From Streptomyces sp. SPB162 (GTDB taxonomy: Bacteria; Actinomycetota; Actinomycetes; Streptomycetales; Streptomycetaceae), in the NCBI RefSeq assembly GCF_029504575.1, contig NZ_JAQFII010000001.1, positions 2,826,501 through 2,890,500 on the forward strand: a stretch of DNA of 64,000 nt, read 5' to 3'. The translations under genes and the position numbers were made by a program. The notes beneath the pieces are model-generated. The model was given only the letters and a program-made list of their open reading frames with translations, did not search any database and was not told where the DNA came from. The stretch's first letter is position 1. Each line of letters begins with the position of its first letter. Below are positions 25,271 to 34,302 of the stretch, piece by piece.

Positions 25271-26749
25271 TCAGCCGAAGGCGCCGAACGCCTTGGTGAA
25301 GGCGAGGTCGCCCTGGACGATCGAGCTGCAGCTGGCGTCGGCGAAGTTCTTCGCGCCGCCGGCGCACTGCTTGTCGCGGGTCGAGGACCACATCGACAGC
25401 CAGCCCAGGCCCTTGGTCTTGGCGAAGTTCACCAGCTGGGTGGCGTCGTCGACCTTGAAGACCTCGGTGTTGACGTCGTTCACGCCGATCATCGGGGTGA
25501 CCGCCACCGCCTTCCAGGCGGCCGCGTCCGACAGCCCGAGCACGCTCTTGACCTGCGCCTGCGTGGCGGTCGCCGCGTCGATCGCGTACTGGCCCATGTC
25601 GCCGTTGAAGGAAGCTCCGTAGTCCATCGCCATGATGTTGACGGCCGAGATGTTCACGCCGTTCTTCTTGGCGTCGGCGAGCAGGTTGATGCCGTCCTGC
25701 GTCAGACCGGTCGGCATCGCCGGGAGGGTGTACGAGACGTCCAGCCCGCTGTGGCTCTTCTGGAGCGCGGCGATGGCCTGCGCACGGCGGCTGTTGGACG
25801 CGGTGTCCGGGAGCGCGCCGCCCTCGATGTCGAAGTCCACCTTGGTCAGCTTGAACTGGTCGACGGCCTTGCCGTACGCGGCCGTCAGGTCGCCGACCGA
25901 GGTGCAGGCCACGCCCAGCTCGGAGCCGGAGGCGCCACCGAACGAGACGCGGACATCGCCGCCCGCCGCCCGCAGCGCGCCGATCTGGCCGGCCACCGTG
26001 TCGGCGCCGAGCTCCGTCACGCCGCCCCACTTGGGGGTGCAGCCGCCGCCGGAGGTGATGAAGGCGAGGTTGTACTGCTTGACGCCGGTGCTCTTCGCGG
26101 TGCCGACCATGTCGTAGGCCGGGTACAGCGAGGTGTCGATGTAGGGCGAGAAGCCCGCGCCGGCGACCGGGGTGGGGTTGCCCGTGGTCTTGGTGGGGGT
26201 GGGCGTCGGCGTCGCGGTCTTCGTCGGCGTCGGCGTCGCGGTCTTCGTCGGGGACGGCGAGGCGGTCGGGCTCGCGGTCACCGTCGGCCGGCCGCTGGGG
26301 GTGGCGGTCGGGCCGCTGTCCACCGAACACTTGGCTTCGTTGATCAGGCAGTTGACGGGGTCGGCCGCGGTGCCGCCGGACGCCGCCACGAAGCCGACGT
26401 CGACCTTGGCGCCGGGCGCCACGGTGCCGTTCCAGCTCTCCGGCTTCACGGTGATGTGCTGGCCGTTCGCGGTGAACTTGCCGTTCCACAGCGAGCTCAG
26501 CGTGGTGCCGGCCGGCAGGTCGAACGACAGGGTCCAGCCGGAGAGCGCCGTGCCCGAGGAGTTCGTGATCTCGTACTGGCCGGTGTAGCCGCCGGTCCAG
26601 CCGCTCGTCTTGGTGTAGGCGGCGCCGACCGGGGCGGCACTCGCCGATCCGGCCAGCGCGAAGGCGCCTCCCGCCACGACGCCTGCGGCGACGAGGCCGC
26701 CGATCGCCTTGGTCTTGAGCCCGGGTCGACGGCGGTGCGTGCTGGCCAT
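25271..26749 (-). CDS. Secreted chitinase: CBM2 plus Thr/Pro linker plus GH18
   Basis: A 492-aa secreted enzyme. After an Ala-rich signal peptide (ending near GSASAA) comes a family 2 carbohydrate-binding module (YTKTSGWTGGYTGQYEITN region, about residues 40-140). A linker of TPTPTKTAT-type repeats leads to a GH18 domain whose active-site strand reads VDFDIEGG with E309 as proton donor. This VDFDIEG form occurs in a subgroup of bacterial GH18 chitinases. ATG 26749 has AAAGGCAGG upstream and a clear signal peptide after it. I find no dre-like site in its promoter, unlike the chitinase at 54803-56566. Confidence 0.9.
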   Translation of the reverse strand: MASTHRRRPGLKTKAIGGLVAAGVVAGGAFALAGSASAAPVGAAYTKTSGWTGGYTGQYEITNSSGTALSGWTLSFDLPAGTTLSSLWNGKFTANGQHITVKPESWNGTVAPGAKVDVGFVAASGGTAADPVNCLINEAKCSVDSGPTATPSGRPTVTASPTASPSPTKTATPTPTKTATPTPTPTKTTGNPTPVAGAGFSPYIDTSLYPAYDMVGTAKSTGVKQYNLAFITSGGGCTPKWGGVTELGADTVAGQIGALRAAGGDVRVSFGGASGSELGVACTSVGDLTAAYGKAVDQFKLTKVDFDIEGGALPDTASNSRRAQAIAALQKSHSGLDVSYTLPAMPTGLTQDGINLLADAKKNGVNISAVNIMAMDYGASFNGDMGQYAIDAATATQAQVKSVLGLSDAAAWKAVAVTPMIGVNDVNTEVFKVDDATQLVNFAKTKGLGWLSMWSSTRDKQCAGGAKNFADASCSSIVQGDLAFTKAFGAFG

Positions 26750-26874
26750 ATCGGCCTGCCTTTCGTGGGGGGCGGGGTGCGGCACGACGCTAGCGCGGGC
26801 GGACCGGACAAAAGCCCTGACCACAGCGGGGGTTGAGGTTCTTATGGCGCTCTTAAGGGAGGGATCGGAACGGG

Positions 26875-28269
26875 TTAATGGTGCAGACCACTGGCGCCGG
26901 CCTTCTGTCCTGTTCTGCGACGGCGGCGTGGCACTCGGTGACCCCGGCCGGAGTCGCCGGAGCCGGGGCGCAGCGCCAGCCAGACCCGAACCTCGGCGCC
27001 GCCGAGCACGGAGTGGCCGATGGCGATGTCGCCGCCGGTGGACTCGGCGACCCGGCGCACGATGTCGAGACCCAGCCCCGTGGAGCCCGGCCCGCCGTCG
27101 CCCTGGCCGCGGCGCAGCGCGGCCGCGGGGTCCTTGATGCCGGTCCCCGCGTCGGAGACCAGCACGATCACGGCGTCCTCGCCGTTGTGCATGTCCACGG
27201 AGAAGGCGGTGCCCTCCGGGGTGTGCCGGAAGACGTTGCCGAGCATGGCGTCGAGCGCGGCGGCCAGCTCGCCGCGCGCCACCGGCACCCGGACCGGCCG
27301 GTCCACACCCGCCGTGCGCGCCTCGCGCCCCTGGTCCTCCGCGAGGGCGGACCAGAACGCCATCCGCTCACGGATCACCTCGGCGGCGTCGCAGCCGGCC
27401 ACGACTGGTGCGGCGATCTGCTGTTCGCGCGCGGTGCGGATGATCGTGTCGACCTCGCGCTCCAACTGGGCGACGGCCTCGCGGGTCTGCTCGGCGACGG
27501 GGCCGTTTCCGAGCGAGGCGGCGTTGAGCCGGAGCACGGTGAGCGGGGTGCGCAGCCGGTGCGACAGGTCGGCGGCCAGCTCGCGCTCGTTGGCGAGCAG
27601 TTGGACGACCTGGTCGGCCATGGCGTTGAACGCGACCGCCACCGAGCGCAGTTCCGACGGCCCGGCTTCGGAGACCCGTACCCCGAGGTCGCCGCGGCCG
27701 AGCGCGTTCGCCGCGTTCGCCAGCCGGCCGGCGGGCCGCACCATCCGGGTGCCGAGCCGGTCGGCGATGGCCACCGAGCCGACGATCAGGCCGATGCCGA
27801 CCGCCGCCAGCACGATCCACGCGGTGGCGACGCCGCGGGTGATGTCGCTGTCCGGCACGTAGACCTCGACGACCGCGACCGTGCCCGAGCTGACCGCGTT
27901 CGGCTGCAGCAGCGCGTAACCGCCGCGGACCCCGACGGTGGAGGCCCGACCGCGGCTGGACGCGGCGTCCATCGCGGCGTTGGAGGAGCGGTGCTTCCCG
28001 ATCTCGACGGGGGCGGAGCCGGCGGTGGCCGGCACCCGCAGCGCCATCCGGCCGTCCGCGCCGGCCTGGGTGGAGGCGAGCGCCCGTTCCAGCTGGACGC
28101 GGTCGGTGGTGATGGCCAGCGCGGGACCGATCGCGGCGGCCTGCCGCTCCGCGTTGGAGAAGGCCCGGTCGCGGGCCAGCTCCTTGACCACCAGTCCCAG
28201 CGGGACGGCGAACGCGACGACGACCATCGCGGTCACCGCCAGGCACACCTTGACCAGCAGCCATCTCAT
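26875..28269 (-). CDS. Sensor histidine kinase (OmpR-type pair)
   Basis: A 464-aa kinase. Two membrane helices flank an extracytoplasmic region of about 130 residues. A HAMP domain (IADRLGTRMVRPAGRLANAA) follows, then the H-box DLSHRLRTPLTVL with H237 as phosphorylation site, and an ATP-binding domain with TGLGLDIVRRV. The Asn box is atypical, NVFRHTPEGT. ATG 28269 overlaps the regulator's stop (ATGA), so the pair is translationally coupled. The C-terminus ends in a basic tail. The stimulus is unknown. Confidence 0.9.
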   Translation of the reverse strand: MRWLLVKVCLAVTAMVVVAFAVPLGLVVKELARDRAFSNAERQAAAIGPALAITTDRVQLERALASTQAGADGRMALRVPATAGSAPVEIGKHRSSNAAMDAASSRGRASTVGVRGGYALLQPNAVSSGTVAVVEVYVPDSDITRGVATAWIVLAAVGIGLIVGSVAIADRLGTRMVRPAGRLANAANALGRGDLGVRVSEAGPSELRSVAVAFNAMADQVVQLLANERELAADLSHRLRTPLTVLRLNAASLGNGPVAEQTREAVAQLEREVDTIIRTAREQQIAAPVVAGCDAAEVIRERMAFWSALAEDQGREARTAGVDRPVRVPVARGELAAALDAMLGNVFRHTPEGTAFSVDMHNGEDAVIVLVSDAGTGIKDPAAALRRGQGDGGPGSTGLGLDIVRRVAESTGGDIAIGHSVLGGAEVRVWLALRPGSGDSGRGHRVPRRRRRTGQKAGASGLHH

Positions 28270-28955
28270 GCGGGTGGCTCCAGCTTCACCCCGACGCCGC
28301 GCAGCGTGTGCAGATACCGCGGTCGGGCGGCGGTCTCGCCGAGTTTGCGGCGGAGCCAGGAGAGGTGGACGTCGATCGTCTGATCGTCGCCGTAGGACTG
28401 CTGCCACACCTCGGCGAGCAGTTCCTTCCGGGCCACGACGACGCCTGGGCGCGACGCGAGGAAGGCCAGCAGGTCGAACTCGCGGCGGGTCAGGTCCAAT
28501 GTCACCCCGTCGAGCTCCGCCCGCCGCCTGCGCACGTCGATCCGCAGGCCCCCGACCGCGAGCCCCGCGCTCTCCTCGGGCGCGGCCTCCCGGCCGCGCG
28601 CGCGGCGCAGCACCGCGGACATCCGGGCGGACAGGTGCTCGACCGAGAACGGCTTGACGAGGTAGTCGTCGGCGCCCGCGTTGAGCAGCCTGACCACCTC
28701 CGCCTCGTCGTCACGGGCGGTGGCGATGATCACCGGGACGTCGGTGATCCCGCGCAGCATCTTCAGCGCCTCAGACCCGTCCAGATCCGGGAGGCCGAGA
28801 TCCAGGATCACGACGTCGAAACCGACCTGCGCCACCTCGCGCAGCGCCTCCAGAGCCGTGCCCACACTGCGTACGGTGTGGGCCGCCTCGGTGAGGTGCC
28901 GGATGAGGGCGGAGCGCACGAACTGGTCGTCCTCGACCACGAGCACACTTGCCAT
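28266..28955 (-). CDS. OmpR/PhoB-family response regulator
   Basis: A 229-aa regulator. The receiver domain has D9-D10, phospho-acceptor D52 in VVILDLGLPDLDG and LVKPFS. The winged-helix domain contains LTRREFDLLAFLASRPG and HLSWLRRKLGE. ATG 28955 has no clear ribosome-binding site, so a slightly longer product is possible. The gene overlaps the kinase gene by four bases and is transcribed first. The MITE-like element lies about 70 bases upstream, within the likely promoter zone. Confidence 0.9.
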   Translation of the reverse strand: MASVLVVEDDQFVRSALIRHLTEAAHTVRSVGTALEALREVAQVGFDVVILDLGLPDLDGSEALKMLRGITDVPVIIATARDDEAEVVRLLNAGADDYLVKPFSVEHLSARMSAVLRRARGREAAPEESAGLAVGGLRIDVRRRRAELDGVTLDLTRREFDLLAFLASRPGVVVARKELLAEVWQQSYGDDQTIDVHLSWLRRKLGETAARPRYLHTLRGVGVKLEPPA

Positions 28956-29025
28956 GGCCCGCACGGTAGCCCATTCGGGGCACGCGGTACGGGTCCGTCC
29001 GTTTACCGCCTCCGCGATTGCCTCC

Positions 29026-29230
29026 CTAGGCCGTGTCGGACACATCCCGCCTGGCCCGGGGCGTCTGGCACGCGCGCTCTCCCCCAGCTACCGCTGGGAG
29101 GGGCCCCCAGTTGTCGGGCCCGCCCGGTACGTCCACTACAGGGGCGACCCTCCGCCGTGCGATCGCACGCACCAGACGCCCCGGGCCCCGCCCTCCGGGC
29201 GGACGCCGGTATGTGTCAGACACGGCCTAG
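29026..29230. mobile_element. MITE-like element with terminal inverted repeats and CTAG ends
   Basis: The left end CTAGGCCGTGTCGGACACAT and the reverse complement of the right end CTAGGCCGTGTCTGACACAT agree at 19 of 20 bases. A second inverted block further in (CCCGGGGCGTCTGG on both arms) extends the symmetry, with an 18-base insertion in the right arm. A small hairpin of the CCCAGC-TACC-GCTGGG type is inside. There is no transposase. Because CTAG is its own reverse complement, it may be part of the repeat or a 4-bp target duplication. Confidence 0.75.
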
Positions 29231-29334
29231 CAGCTTTCTGACCGGCACAGGCACCCTGTACCGCATTCGCGCACGCCAGGACAGGTATCCGGGCCGCACG
29301 CCCGGCCCGGACGGGCGTACGGCAGGATGTGCCG

Positions 29335-29874
29335 ATGCAACGAGGATTGCTTCACGCCGGGGCCTGGACGCTCGCGACCTCCGCCGCGGTGACGATGTCG
29401 TGGTTCGGGGTGCACTCCGTGCTCACCGGTACCGCCTACGATCCACCGCGCGCGCTCCCGGTCTCCGACGCCGTCGCCGGCTCCTCGGCGCGGCCGGTGG
29501 CCTCCTCCACGCACCGGCCCAGGCCGACGCCGTCCACGACGTCCCCCTCGCCGACCGCACGGCCCACCACGAAGCCCGCGACGAAGGCGCCGTCCCCGCC
29601 GCCCGAACGGCCTCCGGGCGCCTCGCACGACGCCTCCACCAGCAACACCACGGGCAATGTGCACAGTTACAAGGTCACCGGCGGCCGCGTGGTGCTCGAC
29701 CTCGGGCCCTCCTCGGCCACCCTCGTCTCGGCGACTCCCGACTCGGGCTGGGAGATGAAGGTCTGGAAGCTGGACGAGTGGATCCGGGTGGACTTCACCA
29801 GTGGCACCACCACCTCGTCGGTCTTCTGCACGTGGAACGGCCACCCGCCGACGGTGGAGATGTACAAGGCGTGA
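29335..29874 (+). CDS. Secreted or N-terminally membrane-anchored protein of unknown function
   Basis: A 179-aa protein. Residues about 5-30 (GLLHAGAWTLATSAAVTMSW) form a signal peptide or membrane anchor. A long Pro/Thr/Ser linker follows to about residue 100. The C-terminal region of about 75 residues (SYKVTGGRVVLDLGPSSATLV ... WIRVDF) looks like a small beta-rich domain. ATG 29335 is chosen because AGGA lies at usable spacing; GTG 29329 is too close to it. I recognise no family. It is isolated between the MITE-like element and a convergent gene. Confidence 0.7.
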   Translation: MQRGLLHAGAWTLATSAAVTMSWFGVHSVLTGTAYDPPRALPVSDAVAGSSARPVASSTHRPRPTPSTTSPSPTARPTTKPATKAPSPPPERPPGASHDASTSNTTGNVHSYKVTGGRVVLDLGPSSATLVSATPDSGWEMKVWKLDEWIRVDFTSGTTTSSVFCTWNGHPPTVEMYKA

Positions 29875-29889
29875 GCCGGTCGCGGCGGC

Positions 29890-30771
29890 TCAGCGGAAGA
29901 CCGACTCCGGCGGGGCCGGTGACGGGGCGGCCGTCGCGTCGGTGACCGGGGTGGCGCCGCCGACGAAGTCGGCCAGCGGGCGGCCGTGTTCGACGCGGCC
30001 GGGATGCGGGTCGGAGGCGACTCGCCGGGTCAGGTCGGCGATCGGCAGTTCGACGTCGGCGGCGAGCAGGATGGCGTTGCCGAAGCGGCGCCCGCGCAGC
30101 ACGGCCGGGTCGGCGGACACGCAGACCTCGGCGAAGGCCGACCGCGCGGTGGCGATCTGGGCGCGCAGGAAGCCGAGCGCGCCGCCGTCGGCGAGGTTGG
30201 CCGCGTACCAGCCGCTGGGCCGCAGCGCGCGTTTGACCTCGCCCATGAACTCGGCGCTGGTCAGATGCGCGGGGGTGCGGGCGCCCCCGAAGACGTCGGC
30301 GATGACGAGGTCGGCCCAGCCGTCCGGCACCTTGCCGAGCCCGGCCCGCGCGTCGCCGCCCCGCACCTTGATCCGCCAGGTCCTGTCCCAGGGCAGTTCA
30401 CGGCGGACCAGCTCGACGAGCGGACCGTCGATCTCTACGGCCTGCTGCGTGGAGCGCGGCCGGGTCGCGGCGGTGTACCGGGCCAGGGTGAGCGCGCCGC
30501 CGCCCAGGTGCAGCACCTGCAGCGGGCGCCCCGGGGGCGCGACCAGGTCGATGACGTGGCCGAGTCTGCGCTGGTACGAGAAGTCCAGGTACGACGGATC
30601 GTCGAGATCGACGTGCGACTGCGGGGCACCGTCGATGAGCAGCGTCCAGCCGTGCGGCCGCTCCCGGTCCGGGACCAGCTCGGCCTGCCCGCCGTCGACC
30701 GCGGCGCCGACCGCTTCCCTGGCCTGCGCCCGCGCGCCCTGTACCCGTCCGCCCTGCTTCTTGCCTGCCAC
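29890..30771 (-). CDS. Spermidine synthase-like class I SAM-dependent protein
   Basis: A 293-aa protein with a polyamine aminopropyltransferase-type Rossmann fold. LQVLHLGGGALTLARY is the glycine loop, QQAVEIDGPLVELVRREL carries the acidic strand-2 residue, and VRGGDARAGL and DLVIADVFGGARTP follow. Typical spermidine synthases have a D-A-Y/E gate residue set that I cannot confirm, so a true polyamine activity is uncertain; such genes are often only annotated as spermidine-synthase-like. The start is GTG 30771, without a clear ribosome-binding site. The basic N-terminus (AGKKQGGRVQGARAQ) is probably disordered. Confidence 0.8.
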   Translation of the reverse strand: MAGKKQGGRVQGARAQAREAVGAAVDGGQAELVPDRERPHGWTLLIDGAPQSHVDLDDPSYLDFSYQRRLGHVIDLVAPPGRPLQVLHLGGGALTLARYTAATRPRSTQQAVEIDGPLVELVRRELPWDRTWRIKVRGGDARAGLGKVPDGWADLVIADVFGGARTPAHLTSAEFMGEVKRALRPSGWYAANLADGGALGFLRAQIATARSAFAEVCVSADPAVLRGRRFGNAILLAADVELPIADLTRRVASDPHPGRVEHGRPLADFVGGATPVTDATAAPSPAPPESVFR

Positions 30772-30796
30772 CAGACCAGTATCGGCCAGGGGACGA

Positions 30797-31201
30797 TCAG
30801 ACGCCGCCGGCCAGCTTGATCGTGCGGGCCGCCTCGCCGAGCGCCGCCCGCAGCACGGCCGGGTCGGTGGCGGTGATCCGGTCGGGCCCGCTGTCCGGCG
30901 GCACCAGCCACCCGGAACCGGCCACCGACGGCTCCGCGCCGATCGAGAAGCCGCGCCCGTCGCTGCGCGTACACGAACTGCCGGGCAGGTCCCAGCCGTC
31001 GGCGGTGCCCTGCGGCACCAGGAAGCCGATGCCGTCCCCCACGTCGTCGTGCAGCACCGGCCCCACGCGGGTCCGCAGTCGCAGGATGTCGACGGCCTCC
31101 AGCCCCTGCTGGGTCGGGACGGTGACGAGGTCGCACGGCGGAGTCGACGGCGGCGGTTCGCTCCGCTCCGGGCTCGGTTCGTGCCGATCGGTGTGCAACA
31201 A
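30797..31201 (-). CDS. Small actinobacterial protein of unknown function, TTG start
   Basis: A 134-aa protein with an acidic, Pro/Ser-rich N-terminus. Its middle (GIGFLVPQGTADGWDLPG) resembles streptomycete proteins sometimes grouped with bifunctional primase/polymerase-like annotations; I would not assign a function. TTG 31201 is the start because GAGGAGGG lies six bases upstream and no ATG or GTG fits that site. A second TTG follows immediately. It is 25 bases upstream of the spermidine synthase-like gene in the same direction, so they may share a transcript. Confidence 0.6.
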   Translation of the reverse strand: MLHTDRHEPSPERSEPPPSTPPCDLVTVPTQQGLEAVDILRLRTRVGPVLHDDVGDGIGFLVPQGTADGWDLPGSSCTRSDGRGFSIGAEPSVAGSGWLVPPDSGPDRITATDPAVLRAALGEAARTIKLAGGV

Positions 31202-31409
31202 GGGGAACCCTCCTCGCGGGCGGACGCAGCACCGCCCTTACGACAAGTACAACGCGCCCCCGTGTCAACAGCTACGGCCGCTTAACGCCGCAAGGGGTGG
31301 CATTTCATGGCGGATCGTGGGTGAGATATCCGTTTTGTAGGCAACCTTTCGGTATCTGACCTGTCACAGCCGGTACCGTCGTCGCGCCCGTCCGCACCAG
31401 GAGTCCGCC

Positions 31410-32711
31410 ATGGCTTCACCGTCCTCCAGCCCCGATCCAGCCCGACCCGCCACCATGGCCAACGCGGCCTTCCGGCAGTTGCGCGGAGACCGCTCCCCCA
31501 ACGAGTTCGCCGCGGCGGTGCGCCGTTCCGCCCGCGAGATCAACGAGCAGGTCAGCTGTGACGCCCGGTACATCGGGCGGGTGGAGGCCGGGGAGATCCG
31601 GTGCCCCAACTACGCCTACGAGCGGGTGTTCCGCCACATGTTCCCCGGCCTCTCGCTGGGCGACCTGGGCTTCGCCCCCCGCGAGGCGGTACGGGGCAGG
31701 CGTGGCGGCGCGCCACCGCAAGAGACGTACGAATCCGAGTTCGAGGAGAGCGACGTGCTGCGTCGCGTGTTCATGACCGGCGGCCCCGTCGCCATCGCGA
31801 CCGCCCTGGTGTCCGACCCGCGCCGGGTCGGTGTCAACGACGTCCACGCCGTGGAGGAGGCCGTCCGGCACATCCGGCTGCACGACGACCGGCACGGCGC
31901 GGACGGCCTGTTCGAGCAGGCCGGCAGAGCCCTGCGCACGGCCTACCGGCTGCTCGACGGGGGCGCCTACAGCCAGTCCGTGGCCGACGGCCTGTACGCC
32001 GGGGCGGGCGAACTCGCCGTCTCCGTCGGGTGGCTGGCGCACGACTCCGGCCGGTTCGGCGACGCCCGCTCCTACTACGCCGAGGCGCTCGCCACGGCCC
32101 GCGTGGCGGGCGACGCGGCCCTGGAGGCGCACGCGTTCTGCAACACCGCGTTCCTCGCCCGCGACGCGGGCCGCCCCCACGAGGCGGTCCGGGCCGCGCA
32201 GGCGGCCCAGGCCGCCGCCAAGCGCCTCGCCTCGCCCCGGCTGCTGTCGCTGCTCGCCCTGCGCGAAGCGGGGGGCCGGGCGGGGCTCGGCGACCGCACC
32301 GGCTGCGAACGGGCGCTGTCGCGCGCCCAGTCCCTCTTCGGCCGCGGCCCGTCCGACGCCGACCCCCAGTGGATGACGTTCTTCGGCGAGGCCGAACTCG
32401 CGGGCCTGGAGGCCCAGTCCTGGGCCGCGCTCGGGGACCACCGCCGCGCCGCGGACTCCGCCCGGCGCGCGGTCAGCCTCCAGGACCCGCACTTCACCCG
32501 CAACATCGCCCTCTACGGCGCCGAGTTGTCGGCGAACCTCGCCGCCGGCAACCGCCCCGACGAGGCCGCCGCCGCGGGCTCCCGCGTCCTCGACCTCCTC
32601 GGCCGCGTCCAGTCCTCCCGCGTGCGGGCCCTCCTCACCACCACGGCCACCCGCCTCCGCCCCCACCACCAGGCAACGGCGGTGGCGGACTTCCTGGGCC
32701 GTCAGAGGTAG
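31410..32711 (+). CDS. Helix-turn-helix regulator with TPR-like C-terminal domain
   Basis: A 433-aa protein. The N-terminal 80 residues include an XRE-like DNA-binding segment (FAAAVRRSAREIN, then RYIGRVEAGEI). From about residue 120 the sequence is an Ala-rich series of helical pairs (ELAVSVGWLAHDSGRFGDA, AHAFCNTAFLARDAGRPHEA, AQSWAALGDHRRAADSARR) that look like tetratricopeptide repeats. This layout resembles NsdA-type and related streptomycete regulators of sporulation and antibiotic production (from memory). ATG 31410 has AGGAG at ideal spacing. It is monocistronic by position. Confidence 0.8.
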   Translation: MASPSSSPDPARPATMANAAFRQLRGDRSPNEFAAAVRRSAREINEQVSCDARYIGRVEAGEIRCPNYAYERVFRHMFPGLSLGDLGFAPREAVRGRRGGAPPQETYESEFEESDVLRRVFMTGGPVAIATALVSDPRRVGVNDVHAVEEAVRHIRLHDDRHGADGLFEQAGRALRTAYRLLDGGAYSQSVADGLYAGAGELAVSVGWLAHDSGRFGDARSYYAEALATARVAGDAALEAHAFCNTAFLARDAGRPHEAVRAAQAAQAAAKRLASPRLLSLLALREAGGRAGLGDRTGCERALSRAQSLFGRGPSDADPQWMTFFGEAELAGLEAQSWAALGDHRRAADSARRAVSLQDPHFTRNIALYGAELSANLAAGNRPDEAAAAGSRVLDLLGRVQSSRVRALLTTTATRLRPHHQATAVADFLGRQR

Positions 32712-32739
32712 CACCCCGCGACGTGCGGCGGAGCCGGCG

Positions 32740-33348
32740 TCAGCCCAGGTGCCCGGTGTCGTTCCAACGCTCCACCGCCGGCTCGCCGTACGCCCAGCCG
32801 AGGATCGAGAGCGACGCCGGGTCCAGGCGGATCGACGCGCCGAACGCCGGGTCCAGGCCCAGCCAGCGGGCGCCCAGCGTCCGCAGGTAGTGGCCGTGGG
32901 CGAAGACGAGGACGTCGCGGTCCGCGGAGCGCGCCCAGGACACGACCTCGTCCGCCCGTGCCGCGACCGAGGCGAGTGACTCGCCGCCCACGATGCCGTC
33001 CCGCCAGATGTTCCACCCGGGCCGTCCCGCCGCGCGTTCCCGCTCGGCGATCTCGTCGGGGGTGAGCCCCTCGTAGTCGCCGTAGTCCCATTCCATGAGC
33101 GCGTCCCACGCGGTCGCGCGTCCGCCGAAGCCGGTGAGCCCGCAGGTCTCGCTCGCCCGGACGAGCGGGCTGGTGCGGACCTCGACGCCGGGCAACCCGC
33201 CCCAGGGCGCGCCGCTCAGCCGGTCGGCGAGCAGCCGGGCGGTGCGGCGGCCCTCCTCGGTGAGGGGGATGTCGGTGCGGCCGGTGTGGCGGCCGGAGAG
33301 GGACCACTCCGTCTGGCCGTGACGGACCAGAAGGATGCGCGGAGCCAT
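32740..33348 (-). CDS. Histidine phosphatase family protein (phosphoglycerate-mutase-like)
   Basis: A 202-aa protein beginning [16 protein letters not shown]; the RHG motif supplies the catalytic His. The second catalytic His lies in [11 protein letters not shown], and the Glu donor is in [11 protein letters not shown]. The family covers phosphatases and mutases with broad substrates; WDYGDYEG is common in the acid phosphatase-like actinobacterial members. It shares its strand with the TetR gene 38 bases upstream and may be co-transcribed with it. Confidence 0.88.
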   Translation of the reverse strand: MAPRILLVRHGQTEWSLSGRHTGRTDIPLTEEGRRTARLLADRLSGAPWGGLPGVEVRTSPLVRASETCGLTGFGGRATAWDALMEWDYGDYEGLTPDEIAERERAAGRPGWNIWRDGIVGGESLASVAARADEVVSWARSADRDVLVFAHGHYLRTLGARWLGLDPAFGASIRLDPASLSILGWAYGEPAVERWNDTGHLG

Positions 33349-33386
33349 GCAGAGGGACCTTTCATCACGTTGTGGAGATCACTCCA

Positions 33387-34088
33387 TCATCGCGCACTCG
33401 GGGAGCCCCGGCCGATGAGGCCGGTCAGCAGTCCGTCGAGCCCGAGTTCGTACTGGGCCATCCCCGCGTCCTGGGCGATGGCGAGCTCCGGGACGAGCTC
33501 GGTGAGCGCGGGGTAGCGGTCGGCAGGCAGGTCGGCGAGCCGGGCGCGGACCCGCTCGCGCAACCCGTCCTCGCACAGGGCGCGGTCCCGCCGGACGTTC
33601 CACAGCGCGGACCCGACCGTGTACTGCATGAGGGCGACGTGGGCGCGCGCGGCGTCGACCCTGTCGAGGCCGGCGGCGCGCAGCAGGCCGAGCATGCGGT
33701 CGATGACGGCGATGGCCTCGTCGCCGCGCATCGGCCGGGTGGTGAGCAGCTGGAGGGCCGACGGGTGGTCGGCGAAGAGCCGGAAGACACTGCGACATAC
33801 CTCACGCAATTGCTCGCGGGCGTCGCCGTCGACCTCGCCCGCGGCGGGCAGCTCCACCTCGCCGAGGAGCCGCTGGGCGACGGCGTCGCTGATCTCCTCC
33901 TTGCTGCGGAAGTGCGAGTAGACCGCCATCGTGCCGACGCCGAGCTGCGCGGCGAGCGCGCGCATGGTGAACGCCTCGGCGCCGTCACGGTCGAGAAGTG
34001 CGACCGCCGCGTCGAGGATTCTGTCCGGATTGAGCGTGTTTCGGGGGGCGCGACGCCGGGGGGAGCGGGCCGGCTGGGTGACGGTCAT
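33387..34088 (-). CDS. TetR-family regulator with TetR-C-like C-terminal domain
   Basis: A 233-aa regulator. The N-terminal helix-turn-helix (ILDAAVALLDRDGAEAFTMRAL, then LGVGTMAVYSHFRSKEEI) is clear. The C-terminal domain resembles the tetracycline-repressor C-terminal class. I place the start at ATG 34088 (MTVTQPARSP); an upstream extension lacks coding character. It is divergent from a PAP2-family membrane protein gene. The gap holds the palindrome CGTACGACGTACG, a reasonable operator controlling that gene. Confidence 0.85.
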   Translation of the reverse strand: MTVTQPARSPRRRAPRNTLNPDRILDAAVALLDRDGAEAFTMRALAAQLGVGTMAVYSHFRSKEEISDAVAQRLLGEVELPAAGEVDGDAREQLREVCRSVFRLFADHPSALQLLTTRPMRGDEAIAVIDRMLGLLRAAGLDRVDAARAHVALMQYTVGSALWNVRRDRALCEDGLRERVRARLADLPADRYPALTELVPELAIAQDAGMAQYELGLDGLLTGLIGRGSPSAR

Positions 34089-34230
34089 GCCATTCTCTAA
34101 CTTCTCACGGGGAGCAACCTGGGAGGCTGCCCCTGGCGTCTTCCTACCCGCATACCCGACCAAGACATGTTGAACACGGGACAAACAGTATGTGGCCGGG
34201 AATTTCCGGGGCGATGTGCGGGCTGTCTAG

Positions 34231-34243
34231 CGTACGACGTACG
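34231..34243. promoter_or_regulatory. Palindrome between the TetR gene and the PAP2 gene
   Basis: CGTACGACGTACG is two self-complementary CGTACG halves around one A. It lies 143 bases upstream of the tetR start and 60 bases upstream of the preferred PAP2 start. It is the only obvious operator-like sequence in the gap. Confidence 0.5.
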
Positions 34244-34302
34244 GTAGAGCCTACGACATGGTCCGCAAGGAGCCACATCCCACGAACGGGGAGAACGGCC
34301 GC

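Noticed and set aside
29033..29230. Short frames on both strands within the MITE-like element
   Set aside because: They arise from the inverted repeat itself, have no ribosome-binding site, and encode low-complexity sequence, not a transposase.
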